A DNA stretch of 64,000 bases from Mrakia gelida. Lineage: Eukaryota > Basidiomycota > Tremellomycetes > Cystofilobasidiales > Mrakiaceae. Position 1 is the first letter of the stretch. Each line of letters starts with the position of its first letter. The position numbers and the translations under genes were made by a program. The stretch is taken from NCBI GenBank assembly GCA_024345305.1, contig BRON01000016.1:868001-932000 (forward strand). The letters are read 5' to 3'. The notes beneath the pieces are model-generated. The model ran no database searches, was not told the origin of the DNA, and worked only from the letters and a program-made list of their open reading frames with translations. Below, piece by piece: positions 18,761-30,144 of the stretch.

Positions 18761-20172
18761 TCAAACCTCAATATCCCACCCGTCCTCCTCGCTCACCTCC
18801 ACATCCCCAGCCTCCTCGTCGTCGACCACATCAAGCTCGCACCACCTCGGATCGTACTCCGTTCCCAAGCGATCCTCCAAGCGAATCGAAGGGTAGAGAC
18901 GACGAAGGTCCTCGAGGACATAGAAGAGGGAGGGGTGCGACTTCAACTCCTCGTCGTCCTCGAAGGAGACGGGGAAGAGGGAGATACTGAGGAGGTTGGG
19001 TAGAAGATCAACGACGTCCTTATCGATGAGGGTGTTCATTTGTGCGAGGAGGTGGGTAGGGTCGTAGGGAGGCGAGGGGAAGGGTTTGTAGGGTTTCCAG
19101 CGCGTGTGAGGCGTCCATCCTGGATCTTGAACGATGAGGCGCTCGATGTGACCATGAACGAGGGTCGTGTCCAGCGGCGACTCGGGCCAGAGGAAATCCA
19201 AGGGGATGAAGAGGGTCCGAAGGAGAGGGCACAGCGTGAAGACCCAAGAAGGAGACGCGACGGCGTCGTCGCGGTCGGTAAATCGTCCTAGTCGGAGGGA
19301 GGTCAACCTGGCTCCAGAGCGATGGAGAAGCGTACGTAGCTGGGACGCAGAGACTGGAGGTAGAGGTTTGGACTCGAAGTCGAGGGCGATGCAGTTGATC
19401 GAAGCGGTGGGAGATTGGGAGTGAGGAGAGGGAGGAATGCGCCAAACCTTCGATGCGGAGATCAAGGGTTCGGCTCCGGCTGGGACCAGGGTTGGATAGT
19501 GCAAGTTAAGGAGCTCGTATACCTCGAGACGAGGGAGCAGACCCCGTTTCCAGATATCCGCCGGCTTGTGAGGAGTGACGAGTCGCTTCAACGACGGCCA
19601 GCCTCGGAGGATCAAGTCGTCCAGCAGCTGATAAGGGGCAGGATTGCCGAGAACTCCCCGAAGGCTGATGGAAGTGACGAGTTCGAAAACGCGAGGCTCG
19701 GCGGATGCGAGGGTTTGGAGGATGGATTCGAAGGCGCGGGTGGTGGGAAGGACGAGATGGGCGTAGAGGAGCTTCGTCGCATCGATCTGGTCCGAGGAGA
19801 TAGAGAGCGAGTCAACAGGCAGCTTCGATAAAGAGAGGAAGGAAAGGAGAGACGCACGTTCCAATCCCTGGAGACTAGACAGGCTGATCGAAGGAAAGGG
19901 TAGTTGGCGAGGATGTTTCGTTCGGTATCGATGAGGTGGAGAGCGACTCGCTGTTGACCTGCGAGCTGAAGGATCAGGAGTTGAAGCTCGAGAGGAAGAG
20001 TCGGGAGTGGACTTCGATGAAGCGATACCAGGACGGTCAGGGCACGAAGCGACGATGAGAGAAGCCCCTGAATGCTCACCGAGATGGACGAGGACGAACG
20101 ACGAGACCTAGGGAGGAGGGAAGGAAGGAGTTGGGCCCAGAGGGAGCGAGAGCTACGAGTATTGACGGGCAC
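18761..20172 (-). CDS. F-box-like / leucine-rich protein of unknown substrate
   Basis: Two exons are seen. Exon 1 (MPVNTRSSRSLWAQLLPS) has a basic, Ser-rich start and the F-box-like segment LPTLPLELQLLILQLAG ending CLVSRDWN. A GTGCGT intron (near 19795-19859) joins it to IDATKLLYAHLVLPTTRAF. The long second exon carries repeated leucine-rich segments (GWPSLKRLVTPHKP, LLPRLEVYELLNL, LTSLRLGRFTD, FTLCPLLRTLFIPLDFLW) and ends in an acidic tail (DDEEAGDVEVSEEDGWDIEV). The same architecture occurs in the genes at 12464 and 53350. The proposed SCF-adaptor role is inference from architecture; there is no recognisable orthologue. Confidence 0.6.
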
Positions 20173-20389
20173 TAAGAACGACCCAGTCAGTCAGGGGGTA
20201 AGACGCTACTGCTTTGAGTACCTACCTCTTCTATACATGTCGAAGCTTTTTGGTTGGAGGAGTTAGAAGGAAAAAGAGGGAAGGTGATGAGCTCGAAATG
20301 ACGACGTCCTCTCTCTCTCGGTTTTCCCTTCCTCCCTCCCCCTCTCTCGTTCTCTTTCAACGCCGACTTACTCAAAGAGAGGATGCTCG
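20173..20389. promoter_or_regulatory. Divergent promoter, F-box-like gene / ubiquitin protease
   Basis: The 217-bp gap separates two start codons on opposite strands. It contains a CT-rich tract (20310-20360) just upstream of the ubiquitin protease ATG. No TATA box is evident. Confidence 0.4.
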
Positions 20390-22930
20390 ATGGATTGGCC
20401 ACCCGAACAACACAGGAGGAAGCCTAATATCAGACAACGAACTCCCTATCAGCAGCCCCAGTTTCAACCTTCCAGCCGTCGACAAGCTCGAGCTCCTCCC
20501 AGCTCTCCTTCCCCTCCCGACCTCACCTCGCCCATCCTCATCTTCCTCGCTTTCGCCTTCCTCGTATCGTACTTCTACACCTTCGGTCTTCCCATCGAGA
20601 TCGAACTACGACTAAGGAGACTCAAACGAATCCTCAAACGAATGGGACTTCTGTCTTGGTGGAATGGGAACGGAGGGGAGGGAGGAGGAGGGAGCGTCGA
20701 GCTGGCAGGAGGAGAAGGAGCGACAGGAAGGATCACTAGGAGAAGGAGGGGAGGAGAGTTGAACGGTCTCGGTGAGTCGAACGTGTAGTCTTTACTATGG
20801 AGCCAAGGTCCTCTGTCCCAGAAATGCTGAAAAACTTCGTCTTTCGTCTCCATTGTCAGCTCAATCCAAGCTCACTCCTCAGCTCGACTCCTCCCTCGAA
20901 ACGGACGGTTACTTTCCTGGTTTAGTCAACTCGTCGGGAGCTTTCTGCTTTCTCAACTCAGTCCTACAGGTACATCCTCATCCCATCTAGCCTCTCTGAA
21001 ATCTTCAAGCTCACCAAGCTCAAGCTGACCTCGTTCTCTCCTCCTTCGTCTCGACGTCAGGCCATGGCCGCTCTCCCTCCCTTCCTCCTCTACATCACCC
21101 ACCTCCACTCCCAAGCCTTAATCTACGACGTCCCCTCTCCTCTCCTCGACGTCCTCCTCCCACTCCTCACCGCCCTTTCCACACCATCGCCGTCTTCCTA
21201 CCCTCGTCCCCTCCGCCTCACCTCCCTCATCGAAGCCCTCACCCTCGCACCCATCTTCAAATGCTCAGGCATGTTCAATCGCATGCGAGAACAACAGGAC
21301 GCTCAAGAGCTGTGGCAGTTGCTCATGGCTGCGGTCGAGGAGGAAGGGGAATTGATCAAGAAGGTTGGGATCAAGGAGGGAAAAGAGGGACTGAGAGGCT
21401 TGATCTCTACGATGTTGGGAGAGGAGGACAAGGAGGAGGAGGGGAGTCCGTTCAAAGGACGACTGGCTTATAGACGAGGGTGTAGGATCTGTGGATACTC
21501 GGAGGGGATCAGGCTGACGGCGTTTGATAATCTTCAGCTCTCGGTTCCTAGGATGGTGAGCCGCGAACCTCTTCTGAACGCATCGTCGTTTGTTCTTTCG
21601 TTCGCTCGTCTGACCCGTTCGCGTCTTCGTCTTCGCTTCCCCAGCTCTCCACCTCTCTCACCTCCCTCCTCGAATCCTACACCTCCCTCGACATCCTCAC
21701 CGACGCCCAATGTCGGAAATGCCGCATCTTCCAAACCCTCAAAACCCTCGAACGCAACCTCCCTTCACCACCTCCTCCGCCTCAAGAAGACGCGTCGGGC
21801 GAACCCATCTCGGCTGGGAGGAAGAAGCGGTACAGAGAGGCCAAAAGGGAGTACGAGAGGGAGGTTGAGCTGATGGAGAGCGTAAGGACTCTGGTGAAGG
21901 AAGATAGGTGGGAGGAGGAAGTGGAGGGAGTGAAGTGGGAGCTCGTCGACGGTGGGATTTCGACTCGGTGAGTTTCGCGACGCGTCTCGTCCTTACTCTT
22001 TCTTTCCTTCTACCGCCCCTCGACTTACCCCCCTTCTCTTCCTTTTCCTGCTCCAGCCAAGACATGTTTTCCCTCCCACCTCCCATCCTCGCCCTCCACC
22101 TCAATCGATCCTCCTACTCCTCGCACTACGCTTCCAAAAACCCTTGTCGAATCCTCTTCCCCTCCCTCCTCGACCTCACCCCCTTCTGCACGACCGGCTC
22201 CCTATCCCTCTCACCCTCTTCATCCATCTCAACCCCACCACCACCACCACCATCCATCGCGTCGTTCCTCTCGGTCGAATCGCCGTTCACAGTCGTGGGT
22301 CCGAACGGATCGACTTCTCTCGAACTCCCTCCCTCGGACGCTTCCCCTTCTCCACCACAAACGATATACCGCCTCAGCTCAGCGATCTACCATCTCGGAA
22401 ACCATAACGCAGGTCACTACATCACTTATCGACGGGTGAAGGGGACGGAGAGGTGGTTGAGGATTTCGGACGAGGATGTGGACGGGGTGAGAGGAGGCGT
22501 CGAGGAAGTGAGGGCTGCGAGGGGAGAGGTGTTCATGCTGTTTTACGAGCTGTTAGAGGGTGGGGAGGTAGTGGAGAAGAACGACGGGCCGGTGAAGGGG
22601 AAGGGAAGGGTGGTGAGGAGTGTTGGGTTGGGAGTGGGCGGAGGAGGAAGCAGCGAAGGATCTGGATCGGTCAAGGTCGACAACGACGCGTCGTCTTCGC
22701 CTCCGTCGTCGCCGCCATCTTCGTCGTTCTCGCCAACACTGGAAGCTTCGATATCGTCGCCGCCGTTGGGTCCTCAAGTCGTCGTCGAGAAGGAGGAGGA
22801 CGTGACCGTCGTTGCTGGAGGAGACGAGGCTGGCTCGAACGCGTCGGAGGTTGCAGCCGAGGAGGAGTCGAAGAAGAAGAAGCCCAAGAAGAAGAAGAAA
22901 AAGAAGGCGGTTCTACCAGGAGAAGGATAG
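20390..22930 (+). CDS. Membrane-anchored ubiquitin-specific protease (USP/UCH, Ubp1/USP30-like)
   Basis: The enzyme should remove ubiquitin from proteins at a membrane. Exon 1 encodes a Pro/Gln-rich start, one transmembrane helix (SPILIFLAFAFLVSYFYTFG), then a basic segment. The USP domain follows: FPGLVNSSGAFCFLNSVLQ with the catalytic Cys, MFNRMREQQDAQELWQLLM (QQDAxE box), the zinc-ribbon-like pairs CRICGYSEG and CRKCRIF, and FSLPPPILALHLNRSSY. The His box is LGNHNAGHYITYRR. The C-terminus is acidic and Ser-rich with a Lys-rich tail. An N-terminal membrane helix next to a USP domain is the layout of yeast Ubp1 and mitochondrial USP30. The Cys box is unusual, GAFC instead of the common GNTC. 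Four introns are read. Confidence 0.82.
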
Positions 22931-23385
22931 ATGATCACCCATCTCATCCCATCTCATCAATGAAAAGCCACCGAGAGCCGAGTAAAGAAAAAAGCAAAGC
23001 GAAGCGAGCCTTTCACGCTCGCGGCGATCGATCCCGCCTCGTGTCTCGAACCAACTCCCTCTTCCTTCCCTTCCCCCCTTCCCTTCCCTCGGGAGACGCC
23101 ACGATCTCACCCAGGGAAGGAATTCGAGGCTAATGCGATCTCTTACTTGACGCCCAACTATAACCAGCACAGACGGGGAGCGAGGAAGTCCTTTTTCCCT
23201 TCTTGCCAGCAAACGAAGAGACAACCATCGAACGTCGAGCTCGCCTCTCCTCCCCTTCCTTTCCTTTCACCTTCGCTCGTTCGGACCTGGGACTCAGCTT
23301 GACCTGAGACTTTCGACGACGTAGCCAGTGGAGGATAGCTCGCCATCCCTCCCGTCCAAACCTCCAACGAAGGCCAACGAATACG
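22931..23385. other. Intergenic, tandem plus-strand genes
   Basis: No coding sequence is supported. It contains the 3' end of the ubiquitin protease gene and the promoter of the following membrane-protein gene, with CT-rich tracts at about 23050-23100 and 23240-23280. Confidence 0.4.
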
Positions 23386-26080
23386 ATGGGATCCTACTCG
23401 ACTCAACCTCCTCCTCCAAGGATGTCTCGCCCTCCTCCTCCTCAGCTCCAACAGCCCTCCCCCTCTCCCGTCCTCCCAGACTCAGCACAAGAAGGAGGAG
23501 CGTACGTTCCCTGGCATATCCGAAACCCTTCCCCTCCTCAACCCGTCTACGCTCCAGAACATCATCCTTCTTCCTCCCCCCAACCTCAACTTCAGCCTCA
23601 TCGACCCGCCCCTCCGACTCCAGCGAACCAACGAGCTAGATTCGACGAAACAACCATGAACGCACCGTACCCTTACTCCTCTTCCTCCTCGCATCATCAT
23701 CAATACTACTCCTCATCAGCCAACCCCAATGACCCCAACCCTCCCTTCCCACGAACCAAACCTCCCCCTCCTGGTCCAACCCGCTCCCACTCCCTCTCCC
23801 GCTCCTCCTCCAACTCCTCCCTCTCCTCCCAATTCCCCTCCTCGAGCTCCGAGCAAGACTGGGACTCAAACGAGAAACGCCGTCGAGATCGAAAAGCTCG
23901 CAAGCTGGGGAAATCGTTGAGCGAGGTTGCGCTGGAGGCTGTTGAGGAGGAGAAGGGGAGGAAGAGGGAGCGAACGAGGAGGGTTTGGAAGTGGGTTGGG
24001 TGGTGCGTAGGGGCGGTGCTGGAGGGGTGGTGTCTTTGGTTGATGATTAGGTATTTTGTGGCTTTTTTGCGTGAGTGGGACCATCGTTTTTCTTGTTCGG
24101 GGGGGAGGGGGGCAGGAGGGAAGAGAGCGCTGACTCTGTGTTCGTTCGTTTCGACAGTCTTCCTCGACGACTCTCAACGAAGGAGGTTGAACCTGGCTTT
24201 CTTCATCGTTTCCCTCTACTCGTGCTTGACGACGTTACTCCCTTTTCTCTACCTCCTGCCTGTGAGTCGAGCCTTCTTCGCTCCGTCTTCGGATGAAGAG
24301 CCTCGCTGACCTGCCTTCGACGCGTCTCTTGGATTCGAACCAGCCCTTCCCCTCCGCTCGCCCTTCGAGACTCATCCCCGTCGCTCATCTCCTCCTCGCT
24401 CTCTCGTCGCTCTCGATCCTCGCTATCGCAGCGGTGCAAATCATCCTCTTCAAGCTCTGGGAGAACCAGCCTGCGCCGAGAGGGTTCGTTGGGAGGTGTG
24501 GGTGGGATATGGACTCGGTTTGGGGATCGCCGTCGGAGTGTGGGTCGTATAGGTGGGAAGGATGGGTGGGAGTGCTGAGTGCGAGGTTGGCTGGGAGTTT
24601 CGTGTTGATCGTGAGTCTTTCTTTTCTCAAAGCACGTCGCTCAAAGCTCGACACTGACGATTCGCGTCGCCTCTCGCAGGTCCTTCTTCACCTCTCCATC
24701 GTCCGCTACATGGTCAACTCGCCTCCTCCAATCCAACTTCCTACCTCTCCCGGTGCTGGCTCTCGCGCCTCTCAACAATCTTTGCTCCCTACAACCCTCA
24801 TTGATCGACATCATCCTCGTCTCCTCTCCGAAGAGTTCCATCGTCCTCAGCACCACCGCCAGAACTCCCAACCTCGCTCCAGCCATCGCTCGAAACGAAG
24901 CAGTCGAAACCGAGGAGCTTCGTCGTCGGCAAGATACCAGGACGAGTCCCACTCCGAGCCCGAGATGGTCGAGAAGTCGAACCGACGCGACGAGCAGAGG
25001 TTTCAGACTGGCTATCTTCGACCTGTTGGAGGAGGAGCCGAGGACGACGAGAAGTACTACAGTCGACCTCAAACCTACGTCGACCTCTCGGAGGATACAA
25101 GCAGGGACGCAAGAGCCGGACCGTGGTCCTCGTCGCCGTGGGGAGCCTCAGCAGGTCGTTCCTTCGTCGGAGGAGTCGAGGATCCTCCCTCCGCCCCCGT
25201 CGCCGCCTACATCGCTCGCAAACCCGTCCGATACGTCAACTCAGCCTCGTCACATGCGTCCTCGAGCCGAGTCCAAGGAGCAGGAGCCGCACTTGAAGCT
25301 GAGGGAAGCGACTTCTACCACGACGCAGAGGAGGAGGACAACGTCGACGACTCGGACGCCTACACTCCCGCACCGCTTCGGATCTCGAGGACGCCAACCT
25401 TCGGCGTTCAACCCCTTCCTCCTACCTCTCCTCTTCGATTCCACTCCAACCTCCCCTCCCTCAACTCGAACCGAACCCTCCCTCTCTCCCCACCTCGAAT
25501 GACCTTCCCACCCCCACCGGATTTCTCCCCTCCCCCTCCCTCCCAAGCCAAGTTCATCCCTCCCAACCGACCTCCTCCTCCTCCTCCCACCGCAATCAAC
25601 ACCACCTTCATCGGCTACAGCGTCTCGGACGTCTCACCCCTCCCTCAACCAGGTCCCGAGCAAGTCGACGCGTTCCCTTCCCCTCCAGGAGTGTCGTTCC
25701 ATCGCTCGCCTACCCTCCCATCTGGGTTCGCCAAACCCTACTCAGTGGAGCCAGATCTACCGAACCCTTACGCCTACCAGTACCACACGCAAACGCAACA
25801 CGGACTCATCTCCCCTCCCTCGTCCGACGCCTCCTCGTCGTCACCCTCCGCACTCTTCTCCTCGCATTACGCGCCTTCCCCTCCTCCTCCGAGGGAAGCG
25901 CCGGATCTCATGCTCGGGTCGGTGTGGAGTGATGGGGATGGAGACGAGGCGTACGATGATGGGGAGGAGGAGTTTGGGTTTGGAAGGGACGCGCAGGGGA
26001 ACTTGACGGGAGGAGAGAGGAGAGGAGCGATGACGAAGAGGTTGAGTACCATTGCTAGTGAGACGGATAGGGAGGAGTGA
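23386..26080 (+). CDS. Four-span membrane protein with long disordered tails, unknown function
   Basis: The family is not recognised. The N-terminal 200 residues are Pro/Ser/Gln-rich (MGSYSTQPPPPRMSR; AYVPWHIRNPSPPQP) and basic just before the membrane part (NEKRRRDRKARKLGK). Four hydrophobic segments follow: VWKWVGWCVGAVLEGWCLWL, NLAFFIVSLYSCLTTLLPFL, IPVAHLLLALSSLSILAIAA and VGVLSARLAGSFVLI joined across an intron to VLLHLSIVRYM. A Cys-containing loop (CGWDMDSVWGSPSECGSY) lies between spans 3 and 4. The remaining 450 residues are disordered, with poly-Pro and an acidic end (DGDGDEAYDDGEEEFGFG). Three introns interrupt the membrane part only. A plasma-membrane or cell-cortex scaffold is possible, but that is a guess from topology. 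Confidence 0.65.
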
Positions 26081-26810
26081 GGGGATGAGGTGGGTGTGAA
26101 GGTGTGGGAGGTGTAGATAGCCTGGCTTGTTCTTGTCGTTGTTTTCGGTTCGGTTTGCTTTTGCTTTTGTTTTTGCTTTGCGTTGCTTTGCTTTGTTCGT
26201 CAGCCTGTTCTTGTTTGCATATATCGCTTTTGTTATGGTTTTGCTTTGCTTTCCCTCTTCTGTCCTCTGCATGCTTTTATCTCAGAAGCTGTTTGGAGGA
26301 GTGGAAGAGACGAAGCGAGGAAAGCGACTCAACGAGTTCAAACGTTCAAGGTCGACGAGCGTTGACTTTCGACATCACCTCTCCTGCAAGAAGTAAAGAT
26401 AGCAAGACGGGCACGTCTCCCTCCGTTCAGCCATATCCGAATTTCGATCTTGAAGAAATCTCTAAGCGAACGAGGCGTTGGCAAGGACCGCAGGACGGCG
26501 AAAGTGCTGAGACCAGCAAGGCATGGGAAGAGTCGCCGCGACGCGTCCTCCTCTCCCTCTTGCAGCTGTCGTTGACCAGCCCTCTGCCCCCGAAAGCCGT
26601 TTTATCGACCTCCGAGGTGAGACCATTCGACAGATTTACTGTCGTGTACCATTTTCTGCCTCAAAGGTGTCAAATTTTGAGCGCCCAAGGCCTTCGAACG
26701 GACGGCGACCTCCGATGCATCAAATGCGCGGAGGGACGAAAGAAAGTCGAGCTGGCGACCCTCCCTCTCCTCCAACCACATCCCTCGTCCTCCTTTCCTC
26801 TTTTGCAGCC
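26081..26810 (+). promoter_or_regulatory. Upstream region of the aminotransferase gene with a possible extra 5' exon
   Basis: A T-rich stretch (26120-26290) may be the 3' UTR of the previous gene. An ATG at 26523 opens a 94-nt segment (MGRVAATRPPLPLAAVVDQP...) up to a GTGAGA donor at 26617. The matching TTTTGCAG acceptor ends at 26808, two bases before the aminotransferase ATG. Splicing keeps the frame, so this could be a 5'-UTR exon or an N-terminal extension. Confidence 0.4.
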
Positions 26811-29800
26811 ATGTCTCCCTCTGTTACTCGACCTCACTCTCTCGCTTCCCTTGACTCTCACCTCAGTGCTGAGTGCAAGGCTCGTACTCCCTCGGCGATG
26901 AAGGCGAGTTTCACTTCCTCTCGCCCCCTCCCTCCCTCTTTGCTCTCCTCGACACCTCGCTGACTTCCTTCTTTCCTTCGCTTCTAAATCGACTCAGGCT
27001 CTTGGAAAGCTCATGATGGGAACCCCTGGAATCGTCTCTCTCGCTGGAGGTCAGTTCAATCTTCTGCAGCTTCTCAGGTCCTATCTTTCTTATCCTCTCT
27101 TCGCCCTTCGATCGAAAAGTCGGGCGCTGACCGACCGAACAAACCCTCTCTTTCTTCTCTTCGATCCTATCAGGCATGCCTCACCAATCTCTCTTCCCTC
27201 TCTCCCACGCCAAGTTCACCATCCCTCACCCTTCCACCCTTGGATCCGTCGACAGCTGGGCTGCCGGAATCGCTGAGACCAAGGACTTCGAGCTCTTCAA
27301 GGGGCAGGAGGGAGGAGTGATTGATCTGTCGAGGGGTCTGCAGTGAGTCTTTCTTACTGCTTCGCTATGCTTTGAGCTCGATATCTAGCACCTGCTGACG
27401 TTCTCGTTATTCTCTTGCTCGCAGATACGGTCTTTCCAACGGTTCGTTCGCTTCGAATCGATCGAGAAACGATGGAGCTCGCGGGCTGAACAGCTGAACA
27501 CCCCCTCGCGCTTCTTTTCTATGATCGTTAGGTTTCGAGGAGCTCATTGAGCCTATCAGCGAGTTGATGAAGCTCGTTCACAACTCTCCCATCTCGGATT
27601 CCACTGTCGTCCTCACTCTTGGCTGCACTGGTGCGTCGTCTTCCTTTCCCACGCCGATGGAACGCGACGAACCTGAGGTCGAGGAAAGCTGACCTTCTCG
27701 CTTCATTCTACAACCTCTTTGATCTCTAGATGGAGTCGCCAAGACCTGGACGCTCTTCTGCGAGCGAGGAGACAACGTTCTGTGCGAGGAGTTCACCTTC
27801 TCGAACTCTTTGAACTCGGGACGATCGCGAGGTATCACTTTCCACGGAGTCGAGGTTCGTCTTCCGCCTTCTCGTATCGCTCCCTTCATTCTTCAGAAGC
27901 TCACCTTTCCTTCCTTTCTACTCTTCAGGTCGACGGACAAGGAATGATCCCCGAGTCGCTGGATCGAATCATGACCGAGTGGGACGTTTCGCTGAAGGGA
28001 AAGAAGCCCTCGCTCGTCTACACCATCCCCGTCGGACAGAACCCTACCGGATCCTGCCCTCCTGCTGAGCGATACGACGCCATTTACGCTCTCTGCCAAA
28101 AGGTGAGCCTCTTCCCTTCTCGATCTTTCCTCGGCTCGAATGAACGAACTTTGACTGACTCGTCGCGTGCTTTCTCTCCCTCAGCACGACCTTATCATGT
28201 TCGTCCGATTTGTCGACTTGGCTCTCGTAGACATTTGATCCACTTTGCTGACTGGTCCCCCTCTGTTCCCTCGCGCCTTCTAGCATGGAGGACGACCCCT
28301 ACTTCTGGCTTCGTGAGTTCCCATTCCGCCTCGTTCTCGACTCGTCTCTCGCTCCCGCTCACCCTTCCCGTCCTCTCGTTTCTCTCCATCTCCAGAGTTC
28401 CAGGAGTACACCTCCGACCTCGTCGCCCGTAAGGCTGGACACGACGCTTGTGTTCTTCCTCCTCCCGTTTCTGACCCTCTGGAGGACGACATCGAGGGAG
28501 TCGTCGAGGCTTTCAACCGATACGCGAACATCAAATCCTTCCTCTCTCGAGACATCGACGGACGAGTCGTTCGACTGGACACCTTCTCCAAGATCATGTT
28601 CCCTGGATCCAGGACTGGATGGGTCACTTGCAACTCTTCGTTCGCTGAGCGATACCTCCGAGTTGTGAGTTCGAATTCTTCGTCCGAGTTTCGAGGTCGA
28701 CGCGTCGACCTGACCTTTTTCGTTCTGCTTTGCTACGTTCAGGGAGAGACCAACACTCAGGTCCCCAACGGTATCGGACAGTCTGTGCTCGCTTCTTACC
28801 TCTCGCCCAACCACGGATGGGGTGAGTCTCGTCCTTCGTTGCTTTTCTCATCATCGTTTCACAGGCAGTTCGCTGACTCGCTCTCCTTTTCCTTCGTCCT
28901 TCCCAGGAGTCTCCGGTTTCCTGCGTTGGATCTTCTCTGTTCGAATCGAGTACGAGAGGAAGCGGGACTTCTTCGTTGATGTGAGTTGATCTTGTTCATC
29001 TCATTCGCAGATGCGAAGACCCCGCGCTGACTTCCTTCGCTCTTCGCTCCTTCCCTAGAACCTGTACGCGTCTCTTCTCCTTTCGACCATATTCGTCGTG
29101 TCGGAATCACGAAGCTGACTTTGATATCTCCTTTTCTCTCTCCAGCACTCGATTCTGCAAGCCTGAATACGCGACCACCGTGCCGGCTCTCGGAGGTGAG
29201 TTCTTCTCTCAACTTCGCACGACGCGCTCGAACTCGAGCTGATGACCTTTCCTTTTTCTTTCGAACCCTCCAGGAATGTTCCAATGGCTCGAGATCCACC
29301 TCGAGAAGCACCCTCGATTCACCACCATCTCTCCCGCTCCCACTGAGGGGCCCGCCACCAACACCGTGAGTCCTCGTCGACGACAATTTCTTCCCCCTTG
29401 CCCGCTTTCCGCCCTCTCCGCCTCCCTTCCGTTTCTTCCACCCCCTACACTTCCCTCGCCCATACTGACTTCGCTCTTCCTCTTCGTCCCGACCACAGGC
29501 CGAGCTCGTCCAAGAGCTCTTCGAGTTCTTCCTCGCCAAACAGCTCCTCATCCTGCCCGGAACCCTCTTCGCCGCTCTCGTTCCTGGACTCCCCAACGCC
29601 TCCGGAGTCAAGAACATCCACGACAGGTCCAACTTCTTCCGAGCTACTTTCGCTGGAAACACCGAGCAGATCGAGAAGGCGTGAGTTCCCTCGTCGTCGT
29701 GTCTCGCCCGCTTTCCCTCGCTCGCGAACTCGAACTCATCAGCGTCCCTCCTTTTGCATTTTCTTCTCAAATCAGCCTCGAGATCTTCGGAACCGCTCTG

Positions 29801-29821
29801 GAGGAGTTCTTCCAGAAGTAA
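26811..29821 (+). CDS. ARO8: Aromatic/2-aminoadipate aminotransferase (Aro8 type, PLP class I/II)
   Basis: The enzyme transfers amino groups between aromatic amino acids or 2-aminoadipate and 2-oxo acids with pyridoxal phosphate. The conserved order is present: MMGTPGIVSLAGG, MPHQSLFPL, LQYGLSNGFEELI, VVLTLGCTDGVAKTW, YTIPVGQNPTGSCPPAERY, MMEDDPYFWL and DTFSKIMFPGSRTGW, where the Lys in SKIMFPG is the PLP-binding residue. The end is GMFQWLEIHL, DRSNFFRATFAGN and LEIFGTALEEFFQK. More than a dozen introns are present. The first coding intron uses a GC donor (26904), one exon is 17 nt (27425-27441) and one is 5 nt (29059-29063). Aro9 or kynurenine aminotransferase are close alternatives. An in-frame upstream exon could add a targeting peptide. 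Confidence 0.9.
26904..26997 (+). other. GC-AG intron in the aminotransferase gene
   Basis: The exon ends ATGAAG and the intron begins GCGAGT. A GCTGAC branch and GACTCAG acceptor follow. Removal joins AMK to ALGKLMMGTPGIVSLAGG in frame, the conserved start of the Aro8 fold. No GT donor in the neighbourhood gives this junction. Confidence 0.8.
27425..27441 (+). other. 17-nt exon in the aminotransferase gene
   Basis: Flanked by a GCTCGCAG acceptor and a GTTCGT donor. It encodes the middle of LQYGLSNGFEEL, and the conserved peptide is only complete when it is included. Confidence 0.75.
29059..29063 (+). other. 5-nt microexon (AACCT) in the aminotransferase gene
   Basis: The upstream exon ends FFVD before GTGAGT. 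The next acceptor (CCCTAG, with a GCTGAC branch) is followed by AACCT and a GTACGC donor; then another GCTGAC branch and CTCCAG acceptor. Including it gives FFVDNLTRFCKPEYATT in frame. Skipping it shifts the frame into a stop within a few codons. Confidence 0.7.
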
Positions 29822-30144
29822 AAACGGGCGCTCGACGTCTTCGTTCTCTTCGTTCGGTTCGCATCTGTGCTTTCGCTTCGCATTGTGGTATAGATTCTGT
29901 CTGGGTTTTAGTAGATGTTTCTTTGTATACGGTCCGAGCTCTTTTCATGATAAACTACACGACTTGTTCTTCCTCATCTCATCTGACACGAAAGAAAGTG
30001 AAAAAAGTAGAACGAAGCGGCGACGCGTCGAATCGTCTCCTTGCGACGGAGAGATCGATACAGGGATCATCTTATTCAAGCAAGCTCAAGCAGCTCCCAT
30101 CAGTACCCTTCGAGCGACGCGGAGCCAAAAGCTCCTTCGCTCCC
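29822..30144. other. Short convergent intergenic region
   Basis: It holds the 3' UTRs of the aminotransferase gene and the minus-strand MYND gene. One GACGCGTC lies at 30022. No gene is seen. Confidence 0.4.

Noticed and set aside
24753..25502. A 249-codon plus-strand frame overlapping the four-span membrane protein.
   Set aside because: It is a shifted-frame shadow of the Ser/Pro-rich tail; the true frame is continuous from the membrane part to the stop at 26080.
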